Source: UBA5189 sp040389445
GTDB taxonomy: Bacteria > Chloroflexota > Limnocylindria > Limnocylindrales > CSP1-4
Direction: 5' to 3'
DNA length: 64,000 nt
Assembly (NCBI GenBank): GCA_040389445.1
Contig: JAZJZX010000010.1
Span: 186,001 to 250,000 of the forward strand
Below, piece after piece: positions 33,360 through 42,092 of this stretch. The stretch's first letter is position 1, and each line of letters starts with the position of its first letter. The notes under the pieces were generated by a model. That model ran no database searches. It saw only the letters and a list, made by a program, of their open reading frames with translations, and was not told the origin of the DNA. Made by a program: the position numbers and the translations under genes.

Positions 33360-34697
33360 TCACCCGACCGGGACATGGCGGAGGCCGAGGACAAGGGCTG
33401 CCTCGGCGGCAAATGGAAATTGGAGATCGCCCACGGCCTCGGGTCCGCGCAAGGACTCACCTCGCTCTCCAAGCTGTGGATCGGCCTCGATCCGGGCGCA
33501 CAGACGGCCCAGTGCGGCGGCGATCCCGTCGGGCGTTGGGGGCTCGACCGATTCGATGTTCTGATGCCATGTCGAGAGGTCCTTGCCGGCGAATGCATTG
33601 GTCAGCACCCGCAGCCCCAGGTGTGCCATCTCAAGGGGCGGGAAGCTCGGGTGCGGCGAGATCATGAAGGACAACCCTATGGAGGAGGTCAGGAGCAGAT
33701 CCGCGTAGTCGTCGAGCGTCAGCTTGCCGCGTGCCTCGAGCACGACGCCCGGAGCGAGTGTGACATCGGGGTGTGCCTGGCCGGCCGAGACCACGGACCA
33801 TTCCTGCGCGCCCGGGTACGTTGTCGCCCACGCTCTCAGACCGTCGATCAGGAGCGGGAAGGCATTCCTCGGCGTTGACGGCCGTCCGTAGACCACGATC
33901 CGTCGGTGCCGAGGAACCCGCGCGACGTCGCTGCGCCCCCGCGCAGCGGCCGCGATCAGGGCGGGCCAAAGCCGCGGCTCAAAGACAAACTCACGCTCGA
34001 ACCTCAGGCCCTCGGCATGGAAGTACTGCTGCAGCAGCGACGTGTTGAAGAACGCCACCGTCCGCGCAGGATCATCGTAGGTGGCCCGGGCCATCAGCCA
34101 TTGTGCCGACCACGCATAGAAGCCCGGCTCAAAGTCCTGGATCACGTAGCCGAATCGACGCTCGGCCGGTCCGTAGGTCACGTCCTGCCAGGTGATGATC
34201 CGGTGAGCGAGTTCGGCGGTTGTCCAGAGCGTCGCGATGAACACATCATCCGGACCCACCGCCAGCGTCGCCTCGGCCGTCCCGTCAAGCGCCACGAGCT
34301 GGTCAACCGCGCCCTCATCCGGGCCGTCGGCCGACACCACGTGGTATCCGTCAAGACTCCGGAGCGCCGGCCCGACCATCGGGCCCGTGCTCACGACGCG
34401 ACGACGATCCGCATGAGCCCCAACGGCCTGGAAGAGGTCCACGGCCGATCGCACGCCGGCGAACGCCCGCCCCTCCTCGACCGTCGGGATCAACAGGTTC
34501 ACCCGGGGCCCGATGCGATGATCGGCGACGAGCCTGACCTTGACCAGCCCGCGCACCTGGTCTTCGAAGACGGGGGTCGTCCGGGACGGCACGGTAGCCG
34601 GCACCCCGAAAACGAAGCCCTTGAACCCGCGCACCAGCGACACGAGTCGACCGGAGGAGCGCAGCCTCTGCGCCAACCCGCGCCGGGTGGGGATCAT
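33360..34697 (-). CDS. WsaF-like glycosyltransferase (probable rhamnosyltransferase)
   Basis: 445 residues. The architecture matches the WsaF family of S-layer glycan rhamnosyltransferases: RVNLLIPTVEEGRAFAGVRSAV with a G-V-x-T/S-A-V-D-L-F motif, DDVFIATLWTTAELA, FGYVIQDFEPGFYAWSAQW with TVAFFNTSLLQQYF, VVYGRPSTPRNAFPLLIDGL, and GLSFMISPHPSFPPLEMAHLGLRVLTN (donor-side motif). The dTDP-L-rhamnose genes rmlABDC lie 8 kb away in the same cluster, which supports rhamnose as donor. ATG at 34697 overlaps the methyltransferase stop (ATGA). Confidence 0.83.
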   Translation of the reverse strand: MIPTRRGLAQRLRSSGRLVSLVRGFKGFVFGVPATVPSRTTPVFEDQVRGLVKVRLVADHRIGPRVNLLIPTVEEGRAFAGVRSAVDLFQAVGAHADRRRVVSTGPMVGPALRSLDGYHVVSADGPDEGAVDQLVALDGTAEATLAVGPDDVFIATLWTTAELAHRIITWQDVTYGPAERRFGYVIQDFEPGFYAWSAQWLMARATYDDPARTVAFFNTSLLQQYFHAEGLRFEREFVFEPRLWPALIAAAARGRSDVARVPRHRRIVVYGRPSTPRNAFPLLIDGLRAWATTYPGAQEWSVVSAGQAHPDVTLAPGVVLEARGKLTLDDYADLLLTSSIGLSFMISPHPSFPPLEMAHLGLRVLTNAFAGKDLSTWHQNIESVEPPTPDGIAAALGRLCARIEADPQLGERGESLRGPEAVGDLQFPFAAEAALVLGLRHVPVG

Positions 34698-35767
34698 GCG
34701 CGCGGACCCGCCGAGTCGAGGTCATCGGCTCGTCGGAGATAGAAGGCCGCTCGTCCCCCGCGCTCGCTGCGGTTCAGCTCGCTGGTCGTGGCCAGAAATC
34801 GGGCAAGGTCCTCGTCACTGAACCCTGCCGGCGGAGTCACGAACCAGGACTGCGGCTCACGCCACGCGACATTCCGCCGGATCTGCTCACTCGCAATGAT
34901 CTCCACCGAGGTCGAATCGAAGATCACCTCCGCGATCCGGAGGTTGACCCGGGCAATGAGCATCTCGAGACTCCGACGGGAGTGAACGAACAGGTGACGG
35001 GGCGGGTCGAGTTCCCACCAATCGCGCCCGTAGGTCTCCCAGAACCAGGTGCCCATCACCGGGGTCCGGATCAGGACGACCCCGCCCGGGCGAAGCAGTC
35101 GCCGGGCCGCACGCAGCGTCGCCTCCGGGTCCGCAACATGTTCGAACACGTGGTGAAACATGACCACCTGGAACTGCCCCTCGAGATCGTCGATCTCGCG
35201 ACGGAGCAGCTGGATGCCGTCGATGGATGCATCGCCATCGAGCCACGGATCGATCCCGGTGAGGTTCGTGAAGCCGACCCTTCGGAGGCGCGCCAAGCGC
35301 GTCGGCATACGGCCGCAGCCGACATCGAGAATCGGATCGCTGAACTGCCGCAGTCCCGCTCGACGCACGAAGTCCGCCTCGAGCCGGACCTCCTGGAGCA
35401 TGGCCGGTCGCCACGGACGAAGGAGGCGCGCGACCAATCGGCCGCGGTGAAAGAGCCGCCACGCATGCGCCGCACGCTCCGCCTGCCGCGCCATCCGTCC
35501 GAGGCGCCTGCGCTCCGGGATGTCTCCGGCACCAGCGTGATACGCCCGCGGATAGTGTCGATCGAGATCGGCCGGAACGACGCGGATCGTGAGCGCTCCG
35601 CAGTCATGGCAGAGCAGGTAGTCGAACGGCTCACGCGTGCCAAACAGCATTTCGCGAAGGCCGACGTCTTCGGTCCTCCGGGAGGCGCAGACTCGACATC
35701 GCCCGTCAGCCGGATCGAATGGCGCCTGGGGCAGGAGATCTTCGACCGAAACGGACCGCGCGGCCAT
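34694..35767 (-). CDS. class I SAM-dependent methyltransferase with N-terminal zinc ribbon
   Basis: 357 residues from ATG 35767 (GTG 35791 in frame is an alternative). An N-terminal CRVC ... CHDC pair forms a probable zinc site. After a basic linker the methyltransferase domain shows ILDVGCGRMPTRLARLRRVG (motif I), an acidic LTGIDPW strand end, QFQVVMFHHVFEHVADPEATL and LLRPGGVVLIRTPVMG. This type often modifies sugars in glycan clusters; for example terminal O-methylation can cap a chain. It heads the four-gene run that ends with the GT2 gene. Confidence 0.85.
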   Translation of the reverse strand: MAARSVSVEDLLPQAPFDPADGRCRVCASRRTEDVGLREMLFGTREPFDYLLCHDCGALTIRVVPADLDRHYPRAYHAGAGDIPERRRLGRMARQAERAAHAWRLFHRGRLVARLLRPWRPAMLQEVRLEADFVRRAGLRQFSDPILDVGCGRMPTRLARLRRVGFTNLTGIDPWLDGDASIDGIQLLRREIDDLEGQFQVVMFHHVFEHVADPEATLRAARRLLRPGGVVLIRTPVMGTWFWETYGRDWWELDPPRHLFVHSRRSLEMLIARVNLRIAEVIFDSTSVEIIASEQIRRNVAWREPQSWFVTPPAGFSDEDLARFLATTSELNRSERGGRAAFYLRRADDLDSAGPRA

Positions 35768-35859
35768 CGAGGCCGCTACGCCGCTCGGCACCTGTCCCGG
35801 CAGGCCGACGTCGATTCCCTCAGGACACAGGTGCTCGTCGCTGGATGGATCACCCGGTC

Positions 35860-35865
35860 AGTCTA
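35860..35865 (-). promoter_or_regulatory. putative -10 element for the methyltransferase operon
   Basis: TAGACT on the minus strand, about 70-95 bases before the two possible methyltransferase starts. Same hexamer as before the LCP gene. No clear -35. It is the only notable sequence in the 35792-35915 gap. Confidence 0.3.
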
Positions 35866-35915
35866 GCCCCGCGGCGGCGTCTCGGGAGCCGCCGCCGGCC
35901 CCGGGAGATCGGGGA

Positions 35916-36512
35916 TCAGCGAACGTAGCCGGTGACGTCGAAGATGATCTGGACCGACCCGCTGCTCGCCTTGAACACGGCCGCGAGGGAGCCATCCGGT
36001 CCCAGGGGCACGGTGATTCCGTTGGCCCGGGTATCCCCGGCCGGGAAGTTGATGGTCGAGGTCGGCGGGTTCGCATCCCGCGTCGGGGTGAGGGTGACAT
36101 AGCCGGCCCGGGTGGCACTGGTGATCGTGAGGTTGCCCGTCACGGCGACCGCGTTGGCGGGCACGCCACCTCGTCCGGCCACCACGAACGAGCGCGGGAC
36201 ATTCGGGCTGAACGCGCCGGACAGGCCGTTGCCGAACCGGGTGTCGAGGAGACGGGTCGGCGACAGGGCCACGTACGTCGTGCCGGCGGACGAGGCGACG
36301 AAGTAGCCGGTGACGTCGAAGATGATCTGGACCGACCCGCTGCTCGCCTTGAACACGNNNNNNNNNNNNNNNNNNNNNNNNNNNNNNNNNNNNNNNNNNN
36401 NNNNNNNNNNNNNNNNNNNNNNNNNNNNNNNNNNNNNNNNNNNNNNNNNNNNNNNNNACCGGGTGTCGAGGAGACGGGTCGGCGACAGGGCCACGTACGT
36501 CGTGCCGGCGGA
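35916..36512. repeat. 378-base coding repeat (126-residue 'LLDTR...FDVTGY' unit), at least two copies
   Basis: The stretch beginning at 35925 recurs identically for at least 55 bases at 36303 (exact period 378). The stretch at 36236 recurs identically for at least 55 bases at 36458. Each unit encodes TTYVALSPTRLLDTRF ... FPAGDTRANGITVPLG ... VQIIFDVTGY. Near-identity of the copies explains why assembly broke here. Confidence 0.92.
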
Positions 36513-39098
36513 TGGATCGACCGTCACACCGAAGGCCGCCACGAGTTCCGGGGTGACCGCAACTGCGGCAGGGGCATAGACGGCCGCCCCATTGCTGCGC
36601 CCCGTCAACTGGATCAGGTAGGTGCCGGCGGGCAGGGCGATCCCGCCTACGCGGCCGTCAAAGTCGATCGACTGCGGTCCGACCGCAAGGCGATCGATCG
36701 ATCGCGTCTCGAGGAGCGTCCCGTCGGCCTTGAAGACGCGCGCCTGCAACTCGCTCAGCGGCGCCGAATTGGTCCAGGTCGCTGAAACCGCTCGCCGGAT
36801 CGGATCGTTCGGCGCAACGAACCTTGCCCCGGATGCATTCGAAACTCGGAAGTCGCGCATGACCGCCGCGATCGCCGTCGCGTTGACCGGGGCCCGGGGT
36901 GCGACATAGGTGGACGTCGAGTTCCCGATCGCGATCCACGCGCCCGTTTCAACGGAGTCCACGGGAGACCACTGCCCGATCGGAGCGGTCACCTCGTACC
37001 AGGTATATCCGTCGGCTGAAACAGGTCCGCCGGTCAGCGCCACGATGTCCCCGCTGCTGACCGTTCCGACGGCCGCGGCAGACGTCCCGGCACTCGCGCG
37101 CAGGTTGAGGTTGTTGACGAGCACGGTTCCGAAACCGCCGACCGCCAGCGAAGGCTGTGTCGACGTCGAGGTCACGGTCCAGTCGGCAAGGTTTCCGTGG
37201 CTGTCCCGAGCACGGACCCGGAACGCGTACGCGTGCCCGTCGTCGGCCAGGAAGACGGCGCTGGTAGCCGTCGTGGCGACCTTCCAGTCCGCCCATGCCC
37301 CGCCATCCGATGCGACCTGGACGTCGAAGCTGGCGATCGAGCTCTCGTCGCGCCCGGCCCAGCGGACCTCGAATCCGGCACTCCGTTGCGTCGCCGGGAG
37401 GGTGATGATCCCCGCGGTCGGAGCGGTGGTGTCGCGGAGGAACTTGTCGGCCAGCGCCCGATACAACTCCGGACGCGTTCCGTCGTACCCGAGGGCCCAG
37501 ATCCCGGCGCCCCGGAGGCCCGTCCGGTTGATCAGGTCGTAGCGGAGCTTGAGCGACTCGGCATCATCGAAATAGAGTTGGCGCCAGGATGTGACGCAGC
37601 CGTACGTCGTCGTGCAGGTCTGCTTCTGGTAGACGGTCCACGGGGCTTGCTCGATCGTGTCGTAGCGCCGCCCGTATTGGGTGGCGAGATCGGCGGCGGC
37701 CCCGTAGACGGCCGTGACCGACGACCCGTATTGGGTCCCGGAGATGTTGTTGGCGTGCAGGGCGTCCGAGTCCGTGGACCATGCCCTGCCGTAGTACGGA
37801 ACGCCGAGGATCAGCTTCGAGGGCGAGACGCGCGCTGTGTAGGCAGACACGGTGTCGGTCAGATCGTAGACCGGCCCGCTCAACGGGCTGATGGAACCGA
37901 CCTGGGCCGCCGAGGAGCCTCGATAGTCGTAGCCCATGATGAAGATCGCGTCCGCGCCACCCGGTGCGGTCGCTGCCTCAAGCGGATAGTTTCCGATCCA
38001 GCCGGTCGTGTCGAAGGTCAGCTGGTAGCCCGGAGCGATCGCATCGAGTTCGGCGCGAACGCTCCGGACGAGCGCGGTGAATTCGTCCGCATATCCAGAG
38101 ACGATCGGCTCGAAATCGAGGTTGACGCCATCAGCACCGCGCTCCGCGACGGCCGCGGCTACCTGCCTGGCCAGGTTGGCCCGGGCGGTCGCACTCCCCA
38201 GCAGCGTGCCCTGCGTTGCCTGTTGGCCGGTCGTCCAGGCAAAGACACTGACGGTGAGCACGACCCGGGCACCGTTCTGATGCGCAGCGGTGATGACCGA
38301 GCTGAGCTTGGAACTCGTCCAGCCAGACCAGCCCGTCGTGACGCTGCCGTCCGAGTTCTGTTTCAGGAGGTTGCCGTCCTTGTCGGCACCGACGCTGAAA
38401 TAGGCGATCGTGGACAGGACGGACCAGTCGTAGGTGGTCGAACTATCCGTGAGCTCCCAGTACGGCAGGAACCCGAAGACTTCGCGCCGCAGCCCGTTGG
38501 TCGAAACGGCGGCGCCGGGGTTGGCCCCAAGCGGGGTCACGCCCGCGCCACCCACGAATCCGGTGTTCGACCCGGATATCGTGGGACCGATCGGGCCGTC
38601 TGCGGGCGCCTTGCCCGAGGGCGATCCGGGGCCGGCTTCAGTCGCTCGGCGCTGCGCGGGGGTACCGGTCCAGACCGACCCTTGCTCCGCCTCGTGGAGA
38701 GCCTTGCCGCTGACTCGGCCGGCGGGCAAGGCCTTTGGCGCTGCGCCAGCCACGGGCCACGCATCGCCGGACCGGGGCGTGAATCCCACGGTGACGACTT
38801 CACCCGGTTCGAAGTCGATGACATCGGACGCATGGGCGAGGGCATCCTGATAGTGGATCGACAACGCCGGGAGACCCGGCGATTCCGCGGGCGCAGGGGT
38901 GCCGGAGCCTGGGCCGGACGCGTCGACGGCCGGCCAACGACCCGCTTCCCAATCCGTGCCTGGGCCCGCGGGGGGCAGTCCATCCGGCACCGCTGAACGG
39001 GCGATCGTCGTTCCAGGCAGGGTCGCGGACGCCACGATGAGGGCGATGGACGCGGCCCGCGAGGCACACCCGGCGAGGCGGCGACGACGCTTGGTCAA
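35916..39098 (-). CDS. secreted GH18-family glycoside hydrolase with SH3-like domain and C-terminal repeats (interrupted by assembly gap)
   Basis: Signal-peptide start MTKRRRRLAGCASRAAS + hydrophobic core; the start is a TTG at 39098 with GAGGA 6 bases upstream. About 1,060 residues as assembled. A Pro/Gly-rich region is followed by a YaaH-like GH18 domain (about 205-540): REVFGFLPYWEL, DGVNLDFEP with the catalytic glutamate at about 330 (the usual DxxDxDxE has Asn for the middle Asp), FIMGYDYRGS, and GLRGAGIWALGYDG. Then come a fibronectin-like segment, an SH3-type segment (LNLRASAGTSAAAVGTVSSG) and at least two copies of a 126-residue repeat ending FDVTGY. Probably remodels wall glycan outside the cell. 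Confidence 0.85.
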   Translation of the reverse strand: MTKRRRRLAGCASRAASIALIVASATLPGTTIARSAVPDGLPPAGPGTDWEAGRWPAVDASGPGSGTPAPAESPGLPALSIHYQDALAHASDVIDFEPGEVVTVGFTPRSGDAWPVAGAAPKALPAGRVSGKALHEAEQGSVWTGTPAQRRATEAGPGSPSGKAPADGPIGPTISGSNTGFVGGAGVTPLGANPGAAVSTNGLRREVFGFLPYWELTDSSTTYDWSVLSTIAYFSVGADKDGNLLKQNSDGSVTTGWSGWTSSKLSSVITAAHQNGARVVLTVSVFAWTTGQQATQGTLLGSATARANLARQVAAAVAERGADGVNLDFEPIVSGYADEFTALVRSVRAELDAIAPGYQLTFDTTGWIGNYPLEAATAPGGADAIFIMGYDYRGSSAAQVGSISPLSGPVYDLTDTVSAYTARVSPSKLILGVPYYGRAWSTDSDALHANNISGTQYGSSVTAVYGAAADLATQYGRRYDTIEQAPWTVYQKQTCTTTYGCVTSWRQLYFDDAESLKLRYDLINRTGLRGAGIWALGYDGTRPELYRALADKFLRDTTAPTAGIITLPATQRSAGFEVRWAGRDESSIASFDVQVASDGGAWADWKVATTATSAVFLADDGHAYAFRVRARDSHGNLADWTVTSTSTQPSLAVGGFGTVLVNNLNLRASAGTSAAAVGTVSSGDIVALTGGPVSADGYTWYEVTAPIGQWSPVDSVETGAWIAIGNSTSTYVAPRAPVNATAIAAVMRDFRVSNASGARFVAPNDPIRRAVSATWTNSAPLSELQARVFKADGTLLETRSIDRLAVGPQSIDFDGRVGGIALPAGTYLIQLTGRSNGAAVYAPAAVAVTPELVAAFGVTVDPSAGTTYVALSPTRLLDTRXXXXXXXXXXXXXXXXXXXXXXXXXXXXXXXXXXVFKASSGSVQIIFDVTGYFVASSAGTTYVALSPTRLLDTRFGNGLSGAFSPNVPRSFVVAGRGGVPANAVAVTGNLTITSATRAGYVTLTPTRDANPPTSTINFPAGDTRANGITVPLGPDGSLAAVFKASSGSVQIIFDVTGYVR
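36358..36457. other. assembly gap (100 N)
   Basis: Exactly 100 N, a conventional placeholder. It lies inside the 378-base repeat. From the repeat period the missing sequence should be 256 bases plus any whole number of 378-base units, so the protein is longer than shown. Confidence 0.97.
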
Positions 39099-39273
39099 GA
39101 TTGATCCTCGACAGGTTCCGCGCGACACCCAGTGGCACGAACTCGATCCGTATCGAGCGCGGACTGGAACCCTACGCGTCGGGGGGCCGGGGTCCAAGCC
39201 TGACGATGGTCATGTCGGGGATGGTACCGAGGGGTCTTGTGCGGTCCGGAGCGGGGAGGTGAGCCCGGTGGCG

Positions 39274-40410
39274 CTACCTGGACGGGACGAAATACCCCGT
39301 GACGTCGAAGATGAGGTGGACGGTTGCGCCGGCATTTGGTCGAAAGACGGCGCTCAGCCCGCCGCTCTCGAGTCGCATGTCCACGCCATTCGCACGGGTG
39401 TCGCCGGCCGGGAAATTGATGGTCGAAGTCGATGGGTTGTCGTTCGGGAGGGGGGCAACCGTGACCCATCCTGAGCTCGATGGACCGACGATCGTGACGT
39501 TGCCGGTCACCCCGACGGCCGTCGACGGCAGGCCGCTCATCGCGCTGACGGCGAACGACCGGGAGCCATTCGCCACGAAGGCTCCGGAGAGGCCCGTGCT
39601 GAAGCGCGTATCGAGAGCGCGAACGGGGTCGATGGGGACGTATTCGGCGCCGGCGCTGCCCTCCAGGAAGTAGCCGGTGACGTCGATGATCAGATCCGCC
39701 GTCGCACCGGCACTCCCGCGAAATACCGCGGAGATGTTTCCGTCGGGACCCAGCGGGAGCGTGAAGTTGTTGGCGCGCGTGTCGCCCCCGGGGAAATTCA
39801 AGGTCGACGTCGGGGGGTTGTCATCAGCCGTGGGCGTGATTGTGATCCAGCCACCACTCGTCTGATTGGTCACCGTGACGTTGCCCGTGATCGCGAGGGC
39901 GTTGCCCGGGACTCCGGCGTTGCCCGCCACCACGAGCGTCCGTGCCGTCGCGTTGACGAAGGCGCCACTCAAGCCGTTGCCGAACCTGGTATCGAGCAAT
40001 CGGGAGGGATCGACCGGAACATAGGTTGTGCCGCTGGTCGAGGGAGCGAAGTAGCCGGTGACGTCGAAGATGAGGTGTGCGACCGATCCCGACGATCCGC
40101 GGAACACGGCGGAGAGACTTCCTGTGGCACCCAACGGTACGGTCACGCCGTTGGCCCGCACGTCGCCGCGCGGAGCGTTGATCGCACTGGTTGTCGCGTT
40201 CGCGGTCGGGGTCGGGGTGAGGCTCACGTAGCCACCGCTCGTCTGCCCGACGATCGTCAGGTTGCCGGTGACCGCGACTGCGTCATCAGGGATCCCTGCG
40301 AGCCCGGTGACCTGGAACGTTCGCGGGGTTCCATTCGGGAAGGCACCCATGAGGCCGGTGCCGAACCGGCTGTCCAGGACTCGTGTCGGAGTCACCGGCG
40401 TGTAGCGCGT
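39274..40410. repeat. three copies of the ~126-residue repeat in the caspase-like gene
   Basis: Copies lie at about 39274-39655, 39656-40030 and 40031-40410. Each begins YxPVxPxRxLDxRFxxGLxGAF and ends IFDVTGYF or IIDVTGYF. They are more diverged from each other at DNA level than the copies in the GH18 gene. Confidence 0.85.
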
Positions 40411-41802
40411 CCCCGCGCCGTCCCAGACCCGGAACGATCCGGTGACGGGCGTGAGGGAATTCCCGAGTGCGTCCGACGCCTCGAGGGTCCACGCGTACGA
40501 ACCGCTGGCCACGGGCACCCCGCCGGTCCGCCCATCCCAAGTGATCGACGCGTTGGTGCTGGTGGCCGTGGCCTGCGCCACGGTGCCGGATACCCCGGCG
40601 ACCGTGACTCGCCAGGTGCTGGTCTCCGACAGGAGCGCGGTCAGGGCAAAGGCCGTCTGGCCGGGCACGACGCGTGACGGACCCGATGTCAAGCCCCAGA
40701 CGCCGGGCGCCGTGCTGTCGCGCGGGACAAGCGACTCGACGCTCGTCCAGCCGGTCGTCGACCCATCGATGGTCCGGACCTTGGCCGAGGCATTGGTCGT
40801 CGACGTCTGGTCGACCCGGACGATCGTGCCGCCAGGCAGCGTGGCCGTTGAACCGGAGAGGCTGGAGGTGGGAGCAAGCGTTGCTCCACCGACGCCGACC
40901 TCGGCAGCGCCGGGGGCGACGAGCGCATCAGGGTTGGTGTCCGTGGGGAGATAGGGGACGCCGGTGACGTCCTCGGTGCGGAGGCCGGGATTGCCGATCA
41001 GGGATCGGTAGTAGCCGCCGGACGGGCTGTCCGGGTCCATGAAAGCCGTGTAGGCGGGGCTGCGCATCGACGGGAACGAGAAATCGTTGCCGTTGGCATC
41101 CCACTGGTTCCGCCAAAGATCGAGGACGGTCTGGTGCGTGCTGAACAGGTCCCGGATCATGCCGGTGATGCTGCCGTGCCCTTCGGCGATGACCGCTCGC
41201 GCACCGGCCTTGATGAAACCCTGACCGTAGTTGTCCACGCGCTGCATGGCGACGCTGAGGGTCGGATCGGGGTAGCCGGGCTCGGAGTTTCCCGACGCAT
41301 AGCAGAGGCGCTGGAGCAGGACCACGGCGTTGGGCGCCAGGGTGACCTCGTTGGCCAGGTACGGCTCGCCGTAATACTTGTGGTTGTTGTCGCCGTTGTT
41401 GGCGGTCGCGTTCAGGCCCAGACCGTCCTTGGTCGTGTAGCTCGGGTCGTACGTGTACGGGCTCGGCCAGCCGTTCCCGTGGCCGAGGTAGACCACGATG
41501 CTCGCTCCCTGGAGGGCCGGTTTGACCGCGGCCCAGGTCGCGTTCGGGCTGTAGAGCTGGACCACGTTGGAGGACCACTTGATCGCCTCGGCGTAGGCGG
41601 CGTCGGCGGTCGAGCGAAAGCTCGACGTCTGCGAACCAGTCGGCCCGACGATGATCACCACCTTGGCGGTGGACAGCGGCGCGACCGCATTGCCGGTCGG
41701 CGACGTCACGGCCGGAGCGCTGGCCGTCGACGCCGCAACCGGCGCCACCACGGGCAGGCCGGCGATGAGCGCGATGACCACGGCGCGGGCGAAATGGCGC
41801 AA
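39274..41802 (-). CDS. secreted caspase-fold (clan CD)-like protein with three C-terminal 'FDVTGY' repeats
   Basis: About 842 residues from a TTG at 41802 (GGAG 7 bases upstream; the ATG at 41883 is the alternative). Signal peptide RHFARAVVIALIAGLPVVAP. The N-terminal domain (about 45-240) has features of clan CD cysteine peptidases: strand KVVIIVGP, VVYLGHGNGWPSP with a histidine at about 108, then VVLLQRLCYASGNSEP with a cysteine at about 167, spaced as in gingipain/caspase folds. A segment with an SH3-like and an Ig-like (WDGRTGG, FlgD-type) part follows, then three copies of the ~126-residue repeat also found in the GH18 protein. Substrate unknown; activity is inferred from His/Cys placement only. 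Confidence 0.75.
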   Translation of the reverse strand: MRHFARAVVIALIAGLPVVAPVAASTASAPAVTSPTGNAVAPLSTAKVVIIVGPTGSQTSSFRSTADAAYAEAIKWSSNVVQLYSPNATWAAVKPALQGASIVVYLGHGNGWPSPYTYDPSYTTKDGLGLNATANNGDNNHKYYGEPYLANEVTLAPNAVVLLQRLCYASGNSEPGYPDPTLSVAMQRVDNYGQGFIKAGARAVIAEGHGSITGMIRDLFSTHQTVLDLWRNQWDANGNDFSFPSMRSPAYTAFMDPDSPSGGYYRSLIGNPGLRTEDVTGVPYLPTDTNPDALVAPGAAEVGVGGATLAPTSSLSGSTATLPGGTIVRVDQTSTTNASAKVRTIDGSTTGWTSVESLVPRDSTAPGVWGLTSGPSRVVPGQTAFALTALLSETSTWRVTVAGVSGTVAQATATSTNASITWDGRTGGVPVASGSYAWTLEASDALGNSLTPVTGSFRVWDGAGTRYTPVTPTRVLDSRFGTGLMGAFPNGTPRTFQVTGLAGIPDDAVAVTGNLTIVGQTSGGYVSLTPTPTANATTSAINAPRGDVRANGVTVPLGATGSLSAVFRGSSGSVAHLIFDVTGYFAPSTSGTTYVPVDPSRLLDTRFGNGLSGAFVNATARTLVVAGNAGVPGNALAITGNVTVTNQTSGGWITITPTADDNPPTSTLNFPGGDTRANNFTLPLGPDGNISAVFRGSAGATADLIIDVTGYFLEGSAGAEYVPIDPVRALDTRFSTGLSGAFVANGSRSFAVSAMSGLPSTAVGVTGNVTIVGPSSSGWVTVAPLPNDNPSTSTINFPAGDTRANGVDMRLESGGLSAVFRPNAGATVHLIFDVTGYFVPSR

Positions 41803-42092
41803 GTTCGGGCTCCAAGTGGGCCCGAAGACGGGCCTGGGGTGCTGTGTCTCCACAGACTCAGGCCGCCGGGCCGCAAGCTCCATCCCAAATGCGTACCAGC
41901 AGGCATGGCCCCATCGGGTCCGCCATAGGTGGGGTCTGCGGGCGTGCCGATCAGAGCGGAGTCGAACGGGGTGGTGTCACCGGGCGGTCGCCCGTCGGGC
42001 AATCTGCGACGCGGCGGCGTCACGGCCGGGCAATCTGCGGCGGCACGGCTGCGGCTGCGGCGGCACGGCGCCCGTCCCGGGCTGACCGACGC
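41803..42092. other. GC-rich intergenic region without a recognisable gene
   Basis: Between the caspase-like gene and rmlC. It contains short slippage repeats (gcaatctgcg, cggctgcggctgcggcggcacggc) and, just before the TTG start, the ribosome site. No tRNA, no clear promoter hexamers and no protein-like open frame. Confidence 0.5.

Noticed and set aside
36358..36457. N stretch as a possible frameshift breaking the GH18 gene
   Set aside because: Flanking frames agree and the derived true gap length (256 + 378n) also preserves frame, so it is an assembly gap, not a mutation.
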